Positions 32,960-41,265 of a stretch of DNA of 64,000 nucleotides are shown piece after piece. The stretch covers positions 1 to 64,000 of the forward strand of contig NZ_JAUSWV010000001.1 in assembly GCF_030815485.1 (NCBI RefSeq). Reading direction: 5' to 3'. The number at the start of each line of letters is the position of its first letter. Position 1 is the stretch's first letter. Origin of the DNA: Streptomyces rishiriensis. Lineage in GTDB: Bacteria > Actinomycetota > Actinomycetes > Streptomycetales > Streptomycetaceae. The translations under genes were made by a program, and so were the position numbers. The notes under the pieces are model-generated. The model searched no databases and was not told the origin of the DNA. It saw only the letters and a list, made by a program, of their open reading frames with translations.

Positions 32960-33817
32960 TCACTGCTCGGCGACGAAGTCGTCCGCGTCAGTGGAGTAGG
33001 CGAGGTCGCGCTGGGCTTCGAGCGCGGTGAGCCGGTCGCGGAGCGCCGTGGTGGCAAGCTCATAGGCGTCGGAACCGAGCGTGAGCCGCTTGGGTGCGCG
33101 CTCGAGGTCGGTGGAAGCGATGATCGCGGCAGCGATCTTGGCCGGGTCGCCGGGAGCGGGGAGCGGGGGAAGCTCGCCCGCCAGCGTGCGGCGAAGCTGT
33201 CCCGGCCATCCTTCGGCGTACTCGGGCATCGGCGTGCCCATGTCGGCGCTGGGGCCGCCGAACGCGGTGCGTGCGACTCCCGGCTCGACGAGCGTGACAT
33301 CGATGTCAAACGGGGCGATGTCGCCGGCGGCGGACTCCCAGAAGCCCTCAATGCCCCACTTAGTTGCGTGGTAGAGGCTCATCGCAGGGAAGGCCACCTG
33401 CCCACCGACGCTGGCGATCTGGACGATCCGGCCTCCGCCCTGGGCGCGCAGGTGCGGGATCACAGCTCGGGCCAACTGGATCGAACCGGTGAGGTTCGTC
33501 GCGATCTGGCGGTCGATCTGCTCGTCGGACAGCTCCTCGGCGGCTCCGAACAGACCGTAACCGGCGTTCGAGACCACCACATCGATCTTGCCGAGTTCGG
33601 CGAATGCACGGTCGACGACCGTCCGCAGAGCGGCGGTGTCGGTCACATCCAGAGCCGCCCGCCACAGCCGGTCGCCGTACTCGGCCGCCAGATCAGCCAG
33701 CGCGGCCGTGTTGCGGGCGGTCGCCGCAACACGGTCCCCGCGGGCGAGGAGCTGCTCGGCCAGCTCACGGCCGAATCCAGAAGAAGTGCCGGTGATGAAC
33801 CACGTCTTGGTCGTCAT
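32960..33817 (-). CDS. Short-chain dehydrogenase/reductase
   Basis: A 285-residue SDR from ATG 33817: ITGTSSGFGRELAEQLLARG (TGxxxGxG), ALDVTDT, VVSNAGYGLFG, IVQIASVGGQVAF (Ser), YHATKWGIEGF (Tyr/Lys), VEPGVARTAFGG. The longer C-terminal substrate loop (about 190-240) and the start MTTKTWFITGTSSG are typical of the oxidoreductase SDR subgroup often found with MarR/TetR-regulated detoxification genes. It is co-oriented with the downstream SDR. The region upstream contains a short perfect inverted repeat that could be an operator. Confidence 0.9.
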   Translation of the reverse strand: MTTKTWFITGTSSGFGRELAEQLLARGDRVAATARNTAALADLAAEYGDRLWRAALDVTDTAALRTVVDRAFAELGKIDVVVSNAGYGLFGAAEELSDEQIDRQIATNLTGSIQLARAVIPHLRAQGGGRIVQIASVGGQVAFPAMSLYHATKWGIEGFWESAAGDIAPFDIDVTLVEPGVARTAFGGPSADMGTPMPEYAEGWPGQLRRTLAGELPPLPAPGDPAKIAAAIIASTDLERAPKRLTLGSDAYELATTALRDRLTALEAQRDLAYSTDADDFVAEQ

Positions 33818-33838
33818 CGCTCTGCCTTTCCTATAGGT

Positions 33839-33850
33839 AACCATCTGGTT
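33839..33850. promoter_or_regulatory. Inverted repeat upstream of the SDR operon
   Basis: AACCA-TC-TGGTT, a perfect 5-bp inverted repeat 22 bases upstream of the SDR start, in a short AT-richer stretch (TATAGGTAACCATCTGGTT). It is a candidate operator; no regulator gene is obviously linked. Confidence 0.4.
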
Positions 33851-33996
33851 GGATGCGAGGTGGCCGGTTCGGTGACCATCGACGGGGTCCGCCGGGCCGG
33901 GCTCGTCGAGCGGGGCGCCCGTGCGGAGGCGGTGGGGCAGGTCGGGGTCGGCCAGTGCCGTGGCGCCGGCCGATTCCTTTCGGTGGAGGACCGGCG

Positions 33997-34941
33997 TCAG
34001 ACGGCGGCCGGGACGACGATGACCTTGCCGTGCACCGCGCCTTCGGCGGCCCGGGCGTGCAGGGCCGGGAGCTCGGCCAGCGGCACCCGCTCGGCGACGG
34101 CGACGCGCAGCTCGCCGCTGTCGATCAGCGCCACCAGCTGCGCCAGCTGGTCGGCGTCGCTGCGGACGAACAGGTCGATGCCGCGCACGCCGCGCTCCTC
34201 GTCCGAGGGCGCGGGCATCCACACCGTCGTGTTCACCAGGACCCCGCCCGGGCGGACGAGCGTGACGAGCGCGGCCAGTTCCGACGGGTCGACCGGTGCG
34301 AGGTTGAGCGCGAGGTCGACCGGCTCGGTCACCGCCGCGGCCACGCTGGTGGTGCTGTGGTCGATGACCTCGTCGGCACCGGCGGACGAGACCGCCTCGC
34401 CGCTGTGCGGGCCGGCCGTGGCGATGACGTGGGCACCGGCGTTCTTGGCCAGCTGCACGGCGTAGCCGCCGACCGCTCCCCCGGCGCCGTTGATCAGGAC
34501 GCGTTGCCCGGCCGTCAGCTTGCCGTGGTCGAACAGTGCCTGGTACGCGGTCAGGCCCACGATGGGCAGTGCGGCGGCGTCGGCCAGGGGGATGTTCTTG
34601 GGCGCCGGCGTCAGGACCTCGGCCGGTGCGAGGACGTACTCCGCGGCGGCTCCGTTCCCGTTCATCGGCAGGAAGCCGACGACGACGTCACCGACCGCTA
34701 TTCCGTCCACGCCCTCGCCCAGCGCGTCGACCGTTCCGGCGACGTCGATGCCGGGAGTGTGGGGCAGGTCCACCGGGATGGGGCCGCGCATGAAGCCCGC
34801 GCGGATGTTGCCGTCGACGGGGTTGAAGGACGTGGCGGCGACGCGGATCCGGACCTCGCCGGCACCGGGGACAGGCTGCTCCACGTCCTCGTAGCGCAGG
34901 ACGTCGGGGTCGCCGTACTCGTGGAAACGTACTGCCTTCAT
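33997..34941 (-). CDS. NADPH:quinone reductase-like oxidoreductase (MDR family)
   Basis: A 314-residue zinc-independent medium-chain reductase: MKAVRFHEYGDPDVLRYEDV, SFNPVDGNIRAGFM, TPGIDVAGTV, GNGAAAEYVLAPAE, LPIVGLTAYQALFDHG, and the nucleotide loop VLINGAGGAVGGYAVQLAK. The structural zinc cysteines of alcohol dehydrogenases are absent. This fits NADPH-dependent quinone/enone reductases that detoxify reactive carbonyls. Two MarR-type palindromes lie within 90 bases upstream of its start, identical in core to the one in front of the MarR gene, so it is probably repressed by that regulator. Confidence 0.9.
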   Translation of the reverse strand: MKAVRFHEYGDPDVLRYEDVEQPVPGAGEVRIRVAATSFNPVDGNIRAGFMRGPIPVDLPHTPGIDVAGTVDALGEGVDGIAVGDVVVGFLPMNGNGAAAEYVLAPAEVLTPAPKNIPLADAAALPIVGLTAYQALFDHGKLTAGQRVLINGAGGAVGGYAVQLAKNAGAHVIATAGPHSGEAVSSAGADEVIDHSTTSVAAAVTEPVDLALNLAPVDPSELAALVTLVRPGGVLVNTTVWMPAPSDEERGVRGIDLFVRSDADQLAQLVALIDSGELRVAVAERVPLAELPALHARAAEGAVHGKVIVVPAAV

Positions 34942-34970
34942 GGCGGTTCTCACCTTCGTTACGATCCAAG

Positions 34971-35029
34971 TTGCTTCGAATTCGAAGTAACTGTTGAGGA
35001 CAGTACACCTGCTTCGAATTCGAAGCAAG
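34971..35029. promoter_or_regulatory. Two MarR-type operators upstream of the oxidoreductase
   Basis: CTTCGAATTCGAAG occurs at 34974-34987 and 35012-35025. The second extends to the 18-base perfect palindrome TGCTTCGAATTCGAAGCA (35010-35027). Centres are 38 bases apart, so both lie near one face of the helix. A third copy precedes the MarR gene at 36052. They cover the likely promoter of the gene starting at 34941. Confidence 0.8.
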
Positions 35030-35038
35030 TGGTATCGG

Positions 35039-35614
35039 TCACCGCCGGTGTGCGCGCATCGCCGCGGCGAGTTCCGCGGCGGCTTGGTCGATGCAGGCGC
35101 GCAGCCGCGGAGCGTCGCTGTGGGCCGTGGCCTGCCAGTCGGTGGGGCCTGCGATGACGATCGTGGGCACGGGTTGGGCATGCACGTCGGTCAGACGCCT
35201 GCGCATCACCTGCGCGAGATCGGGTGGTCGCCGGTCTGAACTGCTGTTGAGCGCCAGCAGCACCGGCATGCCGGAGAGGACTCCGTGCCCGAGGACGGCG
35301 AGGAACGAATCCAACACCTTGCTCGGAGATGCGGCGAGCACCGGGGTCGCCACCACCAGCCCGTCGGCCACCACGACCGCCGCGATCGCCTCCCGCAGGT
35401 CGAGACTGACGCGGCCCTGGACGGAGTGCTGGGCGAGATCGGCCACCAGCCGGCGCAACTCCACCGCCTCCACCTCGGCGCGCGCACCACCTGCCGCCAG
35501 CGACCGGCACACAGCCTCCGCGACCCAGTCCGCGAGCCGGCGAGTCGGACGCTGATGGCCGACACCGGCGCTCACGACGGCCAAGGACACCGGAGCCCAC
35601 GCGGCGGCGCTCAT
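35039..35614 (-). CDS. NAD(P)H-dependent FMN reductase-like flavoprotein
   Basis: A 191-residue protein from ATG 35614. It has a flavodoxin-like fold of the SsuE/MsuE type: SLAVVSAGVGHQRPTRRLAD at the phosphate-binding loop, then VVVADGLVVATPVLAASPSK, VLDSFLAVLGHGVLSGMPVL and LLALNSSSDRRPPDLAQVMR. Such enzymes supply reduced flavin to monooxygenases. Its start overlaps the stop of the small upstream gene (ATGA). The 3-prime end is only 10-30 bases from the operators of the next gene. It belongs to the redox island with the quinone reductase and SDRs. Confidence 0.8.
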   Translation of the reverse strand: MSAAAWAPVSLAVVSAGVGHQRPTRRLADWVAEAVCRSLAAGGARAEVEAVELRRLVADLAQHSVQGRVSLDLREAIAAVVVADGLVVATPVLAASPSKVLDSFLAVLGHGVLSGMPVLLALNSSSDRRPPDLAQVMRRRLTDVHAQPVPTIVIAGPTDWQATAHSDAPRLRACIDQAAAELAAAMRAHRR

Positions 35615-35796
35615 CCCGCCATCGCGTTCATGGCTTTCTCCCTGGGGCCGGGCGCCTCGCCCTTGCTGACGTCGAGGCAGCCGACGGTCAGCTGCCCACC
35701 GGTCACGTCGGCGTCGAGCAGGACGCTGAGGACACTCCCTCCGATCCACTCGAGCTGCTGCTGGTCCTCACGTTGCGCGAGGTAGGGGATGCTCAT
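35611..35796 (-). CDS. Truncated cupin-like protein
   Basis: A 61-residue protein from ATG 35796: MSIPYLAQREDQQQLEWIGG, SVLSVLLDADVTGGQLTVGC, LDVSKGEAPGPREKAMNAMA. This is the N-terminal strand set of a cupin, in which GEAP is normally followed by the metal-binding HxH motif. Here the frame ends instead, so the metal site is missing. The gene is still coupled (ATGA) to the FMN reductase. It may be a remnant kept only as a translational leader, or a minimal subunit. Confidence 0.6.
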   Translation of the reverse strand: MSIPYLAQREDQQQLEWIGGSVLSVLLDADVTGGQLTVGCLDVSKGEAPGPREKAMNAMAG

Positions 35797-36051
35797 GGCC
35801 GGTCCTCGGGATCCGAGGGCGGCGGCGCCGTCCTCCTGCTCGTAACCCTGCGCCGCACCACTGCCCGATCTCCACGTTCTCGAGTGCTCAGTGAGGCCCA
35901 ACACTGCCCACACCAGGCGCTCGCGGGCTCACAACACCGGGCCCATGAGACCCTCGCGTCCGGCTCACCTCACCCGGGATGACACCGTCATTCGCGGAGG
36001 AGTTCAGTTCCGGCTCCGCCCGTGGTGGCCGGCACCGCGGCAGGCCACTCT

Positions 36052-36065
36052 CTTCGAATTCGAAG
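36052..36065. promoter_or_regulatory. MarR-type operator, third copy
   Basis: CTTCGAATTCGAAG, 16 bases before the ATG of the MarR gene (36081), identical in its 14-base core to the two sites at 34974 and 35012. Its position overlaps the expected -10 or transcription start region, consistent with autorepression. Confidence 0.8.
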
Positions 36066-36080
36066 CAGTACACTGCGGTC

Positions 36081-36584
36081 ATGCCTGATTCACCGCCGTC
36101 GCTCGACCCCGTACAGCTCGGCGCCTACTTCGACCTCATCGAGGTGACCAGCCTGCTCCGGCATGCAGTCGAGCAGCAGCTGCGCGAGGCCGGCAATCTC
36201 AGCTATGTGCAGTTCCAGCTGCTGGCCCGCCTCGGGGACTCACCGACGGGCAGTCACCGCATGACCGACCTGGCCGACGGCGTCGTCTACAGCCGCAGCG
36301 GCCTGACATACCAGGTGGATCTGCTCGAAAAGGAGGGCCTGGTCGTCCGCGCTCCCTCGCCGGACGACGAGCGGAGCATCACCGTCACCCTCACCGATGC
36401 CGGACGTGCGCTGCTCGCCAAGGTGCTGCCGGGTCACGTCGAGGTGGTCAGCGGCCTCCTGTTCGAACCGCTGTCCGGCGACGACGTCAGCGCTCTCGCC
36501 GGCCTGCTGGCGCCGGTACGCGAGCACATGCGCTCGACGCCGCCCCGCTCGGCCGCGTCTCGCCGCCGCAAAGGCGGAGCATAA
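36081..36584 (+). CDS. MarR-family transcriptional regulator
   Basis: A 167-residue protein from ATG 36081. Winged-helix MarR layout: helix DLIEVTSLLRHAVEQQLREA, SYVQFQLLARLGDSPTGSHR, recognition region MTDLADGVVYSRSGLTYQVD, LLEKEGLVVRAPSPDDERSI, the wing with D-E-R-S, and dimerisation helices at both ends. A basic C-terminal tail (SAASRRRKGGA) is extra. It most likely represses itself and the divergent oxidoreductase through the three CTTCGAATTCGAAG palindromes. The inducer is unknown; quinones or phenolics would fit the target gene. Confidence 0.9.
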   Translation: MPDSPPSLDPVQLGAYFDLIEVTSLLRHAVEQQLREAGNLSYVQFQLLARLGDSPTGSHRMTDLADGVVYSRSGLTYQVDLLEKEGLVVRAPSPDDERSITVTLTDAGRALLAKVLPGHVEVVSGLLFEPLSGDDVSALAGLLAPVREHMRSTPPRSAASRRRKGGA

Positions 36585-36702
36585 GGACTCGACAGGCGCC
36601 GGCGCCCCGGCGACCGCAGCGGATCAGGACACGGCAGGACGCCGGGCAGCCCGCAGTCGCCGGTGAACGGGGCGGAGGCGGAGGTGGAGCCAGGCCGAGT
36701 CG

Positions 36703-37671
36703 TCAGGCTGGTCGGCGTGCGAACTGCGCCGGTGTCGCTCGGTACTGCTTCTTGAAAGCGCGGATGAAGTGGCTGCTGTCGGTGAAGTGCCAGCGCGCGG
36801 CGGCCTCGGAGACGCTGAGCCGTGATCCGGGGGCGGTGAGTGCCGCGGCCGCTTCCTCCAGACGCCGGCGGCGGATGTAGGCGCTGAACGACTCGTCCAG
36901 ATCCGCGAAGGCCCGCTGCAGGGTGCGGACGGAGATGTGCAGGTGCGCGGCGATCGTGGCCGGCGACAACTCGGCGTCCGTGAGCCGGGCGTCGGCCAGA
37001 TCCTTGGCCGCTTGCGCCAGCGCCGGGATGAAGGTGGGCTCGCGGTCGTCGAAGTGGTCCAGGACCAGCCCCTTGGCCAGTTCGAGCAGGGCGTTGCGGG
37101 ACGCGTGCGCGGCCGCCGGGCCGAGGCCGCTCACGGTCCGCTGGACCATGGTGGCGTGTGCCATGAGGACCTGCGCCGCGGGCGAGACGGCCTGCCCGGC
37201 GCGTGGCTTCCTGGCGACCAGGGAGCGCAGAGCGTCACCGGGGAAGATGAAGATGCGGCTGCCGATCTCGGGCGTGGTGTGGAAGTGGTTTTCCGTCACG
37301 ACGTGGTGCATGAAATAGGTGCCGGCCGAGACGTAGGCGTCACCGCCCTGGTCGTGCGGGTCCCGCAGGGTCATCGCACCTCGCAGCCCGACATACAGCC
37401 TGATGTGGTCGTGCTCATGCGTACCGACCGCCTGGGTGCGCGCCGTTGAGGAGCCCCAGAGTTCGCTGACGACCGTGTCCTGCAGGATCACCGAGCGCAT
37501 GGTTCCCTCGAAGCCGTCCACCGTGGAAGCGCTGAACTCCGGCAGGGGATACAGGTCGCCCATGCGGGCGTTCCAGGTATCGACGAACACCTCCCACGTT
37601 CCCCGCCCCGTACCGGTGGAGTCGCCGTCGACGGTGAACGCGCCCACCTTGGCGCTCGGTCTGTTGCTCAT
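36703..37671 (-). CDS. AraC-family transcriptional regulator
   Basis: A 322-residue protein from ATG 37671 with GAGGG ribosome site. The N-terminal 200 residues form the AraC-like ligand-binding domain (VGTHEHDHIRLYVGLRGAMT, TYFMHHVVTENHFHTTPEIG). The C-terminal 100 residues have two helix-turn-helix motifs (LSPATIAAHLHISVRTLQRA, FADLDESFSAYIRRRRLEEA, LSVSEAAARWHFTDSSHFIR) and end AFKKQYRATPAQFARRPA. It is divergent from the cupin gene, with 250 bp between them, so it may control that gene. Confidence 0.9.
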   Translation of the reverse strand: MSNRPSAKVGAFTVDGDSTGTGRGTWEVFVDTWNARMGDLYPLPEFSASTVDGFEGTMRSVILQDTVVSELWGSSTARTQAVGTHEHDHIRLYVGLRGAMTLRDPHDQGGDAYVSAGTYFMHHVVTENHFHTTPEIGSRIFIFPGDALRSLVARKPRAGQAVSPAAQVLMAHATMVQRTVSGLGPAAAHASRNALLELAKGLVLDHFDDREPTFIPALAQAAKDLADARLTDAELSPATIAAHLHISVRTLQRAFADLDESFSAYIRRRRLEEAAAALTAPGSRLSVSEAAARWHFTDSSHFIRAFKKQYRATPAQFARRPA

Positions 37672-37918
37672 CTGCCCTCCGCGCGGATGGAGTTGTCGCC
37701 GGGATCCGATCTCGTGTCGCAAAAGTACACGCTCTCTTCGCACACCCGTTCCTACTCTTGGCTAGCCCCGACCGTTGACGATCTTCCGTCCGTGAGTGCC
37801 GCCGACCGGGCTGGCGTTGTGCGGGCCGGCGTCGCCGCGGGGGCACTGCCCGGTGACGAAGTCGTCGCCCCGCCGACCACTGATCCCCACCTGACCGACC
37901 TTCGAGGAGACAACCGCG

Positions 37919-38419
37919 ATGATTCCCGATGACGATCCGTCCCGGTCCCTGACCGTGGCCGACCCGGACGACCCCGGCACCACATACGTCTCACTGGTGG
38001 GCAACACATACGCCATGCTGGTCACCGGCGAGCAGACCGACGGCCGGTACTGCCTGATCGAGATGCGTGTGCCCGACGGCGGCGGCCCGCCCCCGCACCG
38101 GCACGACTTCGAGGAGATGTTCACGATCCTCGAGGGCGAGATCGAGTTCACCTTCCGCGGCGAGAAGCACACCGTACGCGCCGGATCCACGGTCAATGTT
38201 CCGGCCAACGCGCCGCACAACTTCCGCAACGTCTCGGGTGCACCGGCTCGCATGCTGTGCATGTGCACCCCGGCAGGCCAGGACGAGTACTTCACGCGCA
38301 TCGGCGATGTCGTCGCGGGCAAGAACGCGCCGCCACCGCAGCTGTCGCAGGACGAGCTCATGGAGCGGCGCCGCCGGGCGGCCGAGCTGGCCTCGGCCTA
38401 CCGGAGCGAGTTCCTCTAG
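37919..38419 (+). CDS. Cupin-domain protein
   Basis: A 166-residue single-domain cupin: PPPHRHDFEEMFTILEGEIE gives the first metal motif H-x-H-x(4)-E, and VPANAPHNFRNVSG gives the His of the second motif. An Arg/Glu-rich C-terminal helix (ELMERRRRAAELASAYRSEF) follows. Cupins of this size include small dioxygenases, isomerases and sensors. It is divergent from the AraC regulator and not obviously part of an operon. Confidence 0.85.
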   Translation: MIPDDDPSRSLTVADPDDPGTTYVSLVGNTYAMLVTGEQTDGRYCLIEMRVPDGGGPPPHRHDFEEMFTILEGEIEFTFRGEKHTVRAGSTVNVPANAPHNFRNVSGAPARMLCMCTPAGQDEYFTRIGDVVAGKNAPPPQLSQDELMERRRRAAELASAYRSEFL

Positions 38420-38475
38420 CCCACAGGGACAGCGAGCAGGGACGGCCTACCTCCGGCGTGACCGGGGCGCCGGCC

Positions 38476-38509
38476 GGTCCCGGACCCGCACCGGTCCCGG
38501 ACCCGCACC
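38476..38509. repeat. Two tandem 17-base repeats
   Basis: GGTCCCGGACCCGCACC occurs twice in direct succession, with a further partial copy, about 100 bases before the start of the STAND-type regulator. Each unit contains the inverted pair GGTCC/GGACC and may bind a regulator. Confidence 0.5.
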
Positions 38510-38610
38510 GGTCATGGATGCGGCCGTGCTGAGCGGGGTGATCGCGATAGGCGGTCCGGCGGCGCGACCGCGGACAGGCTGACTGTTACTGCTATGCGGA
38601 GGAGCGCAGA

Positions 38611-40695
38611 TTGCAAGCGGTGGGACTGGCGGACCGGCTGGCCTCGGCACGAGCCGGTGCGTTGGTGGGCAGGGAGCCGGAGCGGGCGGTGCTCGACCGG
38701 ATGCTGTCGGGGGCGCCGGACGCTCCGCTCGTGGTGTACCTGCACGGTCCCGGTGGCATCGGCAAGTCCTCGCTGGTGCGCTACGCCGCCCGGCAGGCCG
38801 AGCTCGCCGGCCGCCGCGTGGTGCATGTGGACGGACGGCTCCTCGACGCCGACCCGCGCCGGCTGGAGGAGGCCGCGGCCCTGGCCTGCGCCGAACCCGG
38901 TGCGGTGCTGCTCATCGACACCTTCGAGCAGTGTCAGCCCCTTGAGGCGTGGCTGCGTGAGAGCTTCCTGCCGCGGCTCGCCGACCGTGCGGTCGTGGTG
39001 GTGGCCGGCAGGGTCGCCCCCGACACCGAGTGGTCGCTGGACCCTGGGTGGGCACAGCTGTTCACCGCGCTGGCCGTGCGGCCGCTGGACGTCGCACAGT
39101 CCGACGCTCTGCTCGCCGCGCGGGGTGTTCCCGCCGAGCAGCGGGGCGCCTTCGTCGCCTTCGCGGGAGGCAGCCCGCTCACTCTCTCGCTGGCCGCCTC
39201 CCTGCCCCCGTCCGCACCCGGCGCACTGTGGGAGCCTGCCGGCGACGTGCTGACGACCCTGGTCGAGAGGCTGGTGGGCGACCTGCCCAGCGCCGTCCAC
39301 CGGCGCGCCCTCGAGGTCGTCGCGCAGGCCTACGTCACCCGCGAGTCCCTGCTGCGCACAGTGCTGGGTGACGAGGACACCGACACGGTGTTCTCCTGGC
39401 TGCGCCAGCTGCCCTACATCGAGGCCTGCCCCGAGGGGCTGCACCCGCACGATGCGGTGCGAGCGACCCTCGAGGCCGACCTGCGCTGGCGGGACCCCGA
39501 GCGCTACGACGACGTCCGCGTCCGCATCGCGCTGGCGGGCCTGCGGGCCGTACGCGGCGCCACCGGGGACGACGTGCCCTTACGGGTCGCGGAGTGGATG
39601 TTCCTCTTCCGCCACCAGGGCGGACCGGACAATCTCTACAACTACCGAATGCACCCGCACATCGAGGACACTCCGCTGCGTCCCGAAGACGTGCCCGCCG
39701 TGCTGCGCATGGCCGAGGAGGCCGAAGGCCCGGAATCGGCGGCCGCTGTCGCGCACTGGCTGCGCCGCCAGCCGGAGGCCTTCCGCGTCCACCGCTACAC
39801 CGGCTCCTCCGCGCCCGTTTCCTTCATGGCCATCCTGCGACTGGACGCCCCCCTGCCCGAGGACCGTGCCGAGGACCCGGTGATCGCGGCAGTCTGGGAC
39901 CTTGTGGAGGCGGCCGCTCCCCTGAGGCCGGGCGAGCACCTGGGCATCCGCCGCTTCGCGGTGCAACCCGGCGGGCGACAGCGGCCCTCGCCCCTGATGG
40001 ACCTCAGCAGCCGACGCGCCATCGGCGAGGAGATGCGCGCCCACGGACGCGCGGTGATGTTCACCGTGTTCGAAGACGCCGACCGCTGGGGGCGCTACCT
40101 CGCCGAGGCCGGGGTGCCGCAGGTCGCGGTCGTGGACGTCGGCGGCAGACAACAGCACATCTTCGGCCGGGACTGGCGACGGCAGACAGTGGAGGAGTGG
40201 GTGCGGTACCGGGCGCGCACCATGGCCACGCCCGTGCCGACATGGCCCACAACTGCCGCCACGAGTGGCCCGGCCGGCCGACTGTCGCGCGCCGCGTTCG
40301 AGGAAGGAGCGCTGGAGGCGCTGCGAACCTGGCACGCCCCTCGCGAATTCGCGACGAGCGTCCTGCTGCACTCCCATCTCGTGCCGCCGGGCTCATCCGA
40401 CCCGACCGCCGACCTGCGCGGCGCCATCATCACCGCGCTCGACGCGCTGCGGACCGATCCTGCGGGCGTAAAGGCACACGAAGCTCTCACCACCACCTAC
40501 ATCACGGCCCCCCGTACCCACAGGGCTGCCGCCCGACGGCTCGGAGTGCCCTACGGCACCTACCGGCGCCACCTCGCCCTGGCCAAGGAACGCCTCACCG
40601 AACTACTGCTGCGACAACCGGCCACGACACCCGCACCGGCCTCGCCACACCAGGTGCCGAAGGAGTACCCCGTGGGCAGCGCTGAGCACGGTTGA
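38611..40695 (+). CDS. STAND/AAA-type ATPase with C-terminal HTH
   Basis: A 694-residue protein from TTG 38611, chosen for the GGAGGA site 7 bases upstream. The N-terminus has LVGREPERAVLDRML, Walker A LHGPGGIGKSSLVRYAARQA and Walker B GAVLLIDTFEQ, as in NB-ARC-like/AAA_16 regulators. A helical region covers about 200-420 and an acetyltransferase-like or sensor region follows. At the C-terminus RTHRAAARRLGVPYGTYRRH, LALAKERLTELLL forms a sigma-region-4-like HTH. Such proteins are ATP-dependent transcription regulators or conflict-sensing switches. It is followed 49 bp later by the SRPBCC gene. Confidence 0.8.
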   Translation: MQAVGLADRLASARAGALVGREPERAVLDRMLSGAPDAPLVVYLHGPGGIGKSSLVRYAARQAELAGRRVVHVDGRLLDADPRRLEEAAALACAEPGAVLLIDTFEQCQPLEAWLRESFLPRLADRAVVVVAGRVAPDTEWSLDPGWAQLFTALAVRPLDVAQSDALLAARGVPAEQRGAFVAFAGGSPLTLSLAASLPPSAPGALWEPAGDVLTTLVERLVGDLPSAVHRRALEVVAQAYVTRESLLRTVLGDEDTDTVFSWLRQLPYIEACPEGLHPHDAVRATLEADLRWRDPERYDDVRVRIALAGLRAVRGATGDDVPLRVAEWMFLFRHQGGPDNLYNYRMHPHIEDTPLRPEDVPAVLRMAEEAEGPESAAAVAHWLRRQPEAFRVHRYTGSSAPVSFMAILRLDAPLPEDRAEDPVIAAVWDLVEAAAPLRPGEHLGIRRFAVQPGGRQRPSPLMDLSSRRAIGEEMRAHGRAVMFTVFEDADRWGRYLAEAGVPQVAVVDVGGRQQHIFGRDWRRQTVEEWVRYRARTMATPVPTWPTTAATSGPAGRLSRAAFEEGALEALRTWHAPREFATSVLLHSHLVPPGSSDPTADLRGAIITALDALRTDPAGVKAHEALTTTYITAPRTHRAAARRLGVPYGTYRRHLALAKERLTELLLRQPATTPAPASPHQVPKEYPVGSAEHG

Positions 40696-40744
40696 GCAGC
40701 ACAGATGCCTGCCTCGGGCAGGCGCCGGCCGCGATGCTCGTGGC

Positions 40745-41242
40745 ATGACCAGAACGAGTGTCCCGATCACCGTCTTCGCCCGTACGACGTCCAGCCCCGC
40801 CCACACCTACCAGGTCATCGTGCCGATCGACCTCGCCCAGGTGTTCAAGTCGTGGGGACCGTTCCCCGGCGTCGCGGAAGTGCGCGACCAGACCGGCACC
40901 TGGAACCGGCCGGGGACGTCGCGCCAGACCTGGTTCACCGACGGTTCCAAGGCCGACGAGCGTCTTACCGAGATCGCGGAGGGCCACGGGTTCGCCTATG
41001 AGCTGAGTGGTTTCACCAACGTGCTGTCCAAGCTGGTCTCCGGGGTGCGCGGCGAGTGGTCGTTCCTGCCCGACGGCACCGGCACATCGATCCGCTGGAC
41101 GTACGACTTCCGGCCACTGCCAGGCCGCCGCTGGATCGTCGCGGGGCCGTTCAAGCAGCTCTGGATCCGCTACATGCGCGCTGCACTCACCAGGATGGTG
41201 ACCGTGGTGCAGGAAACGCCCCATAGCATCGTGGAGCAGTGA
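40745..41242 (+). CDS. SRPBCC-family protein
   Basis: A 165-residue protein: FARTTSSPAHTYQVIVPIDL, AQVFKSWGPFPGVAEVRDQT, then alternating strands (TWNRPGTSRQTWFTDGSKAD, GFAYELSGFTNVLSKLVSGV, GEWSFLPDGTGTSIRWTYDF) and a long C-terminal helix (FKQLWIRYMRAALTRMVTVV). This is the Bet v1-like helix-grip fold of polyketide-cyclase/dehydrase relatives that bind hydrophobic ligands. It lies between the STAND regulator and an IS element whose left end is 23 bases after the stop. Confidence 0.8.
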   Translation: MTRTSVPITVFARTTSSPAHTYQVIVPIDLAQVFKSWGPFPGVAEVRDQTGTWNRPGTSRQTWFTDGSKADERLTEIAEGHGFAYELSGFTNVLSKLVSGVRGEWSFLPDGTGTSIRWTYDFRPLPGRRWIVAGPFKQLWIRYMRAALTRMVTVVQETPHSIVEQ

Positions 41243-41265
41243 GCGACCTGAGCGTCGGCGCCTTA

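Noticed and set aside
32031..32999. A 322-codon + strand frame opposite the SDR gene
   Set aside because: Shadow frame; the - strand carries full SDR motifs.
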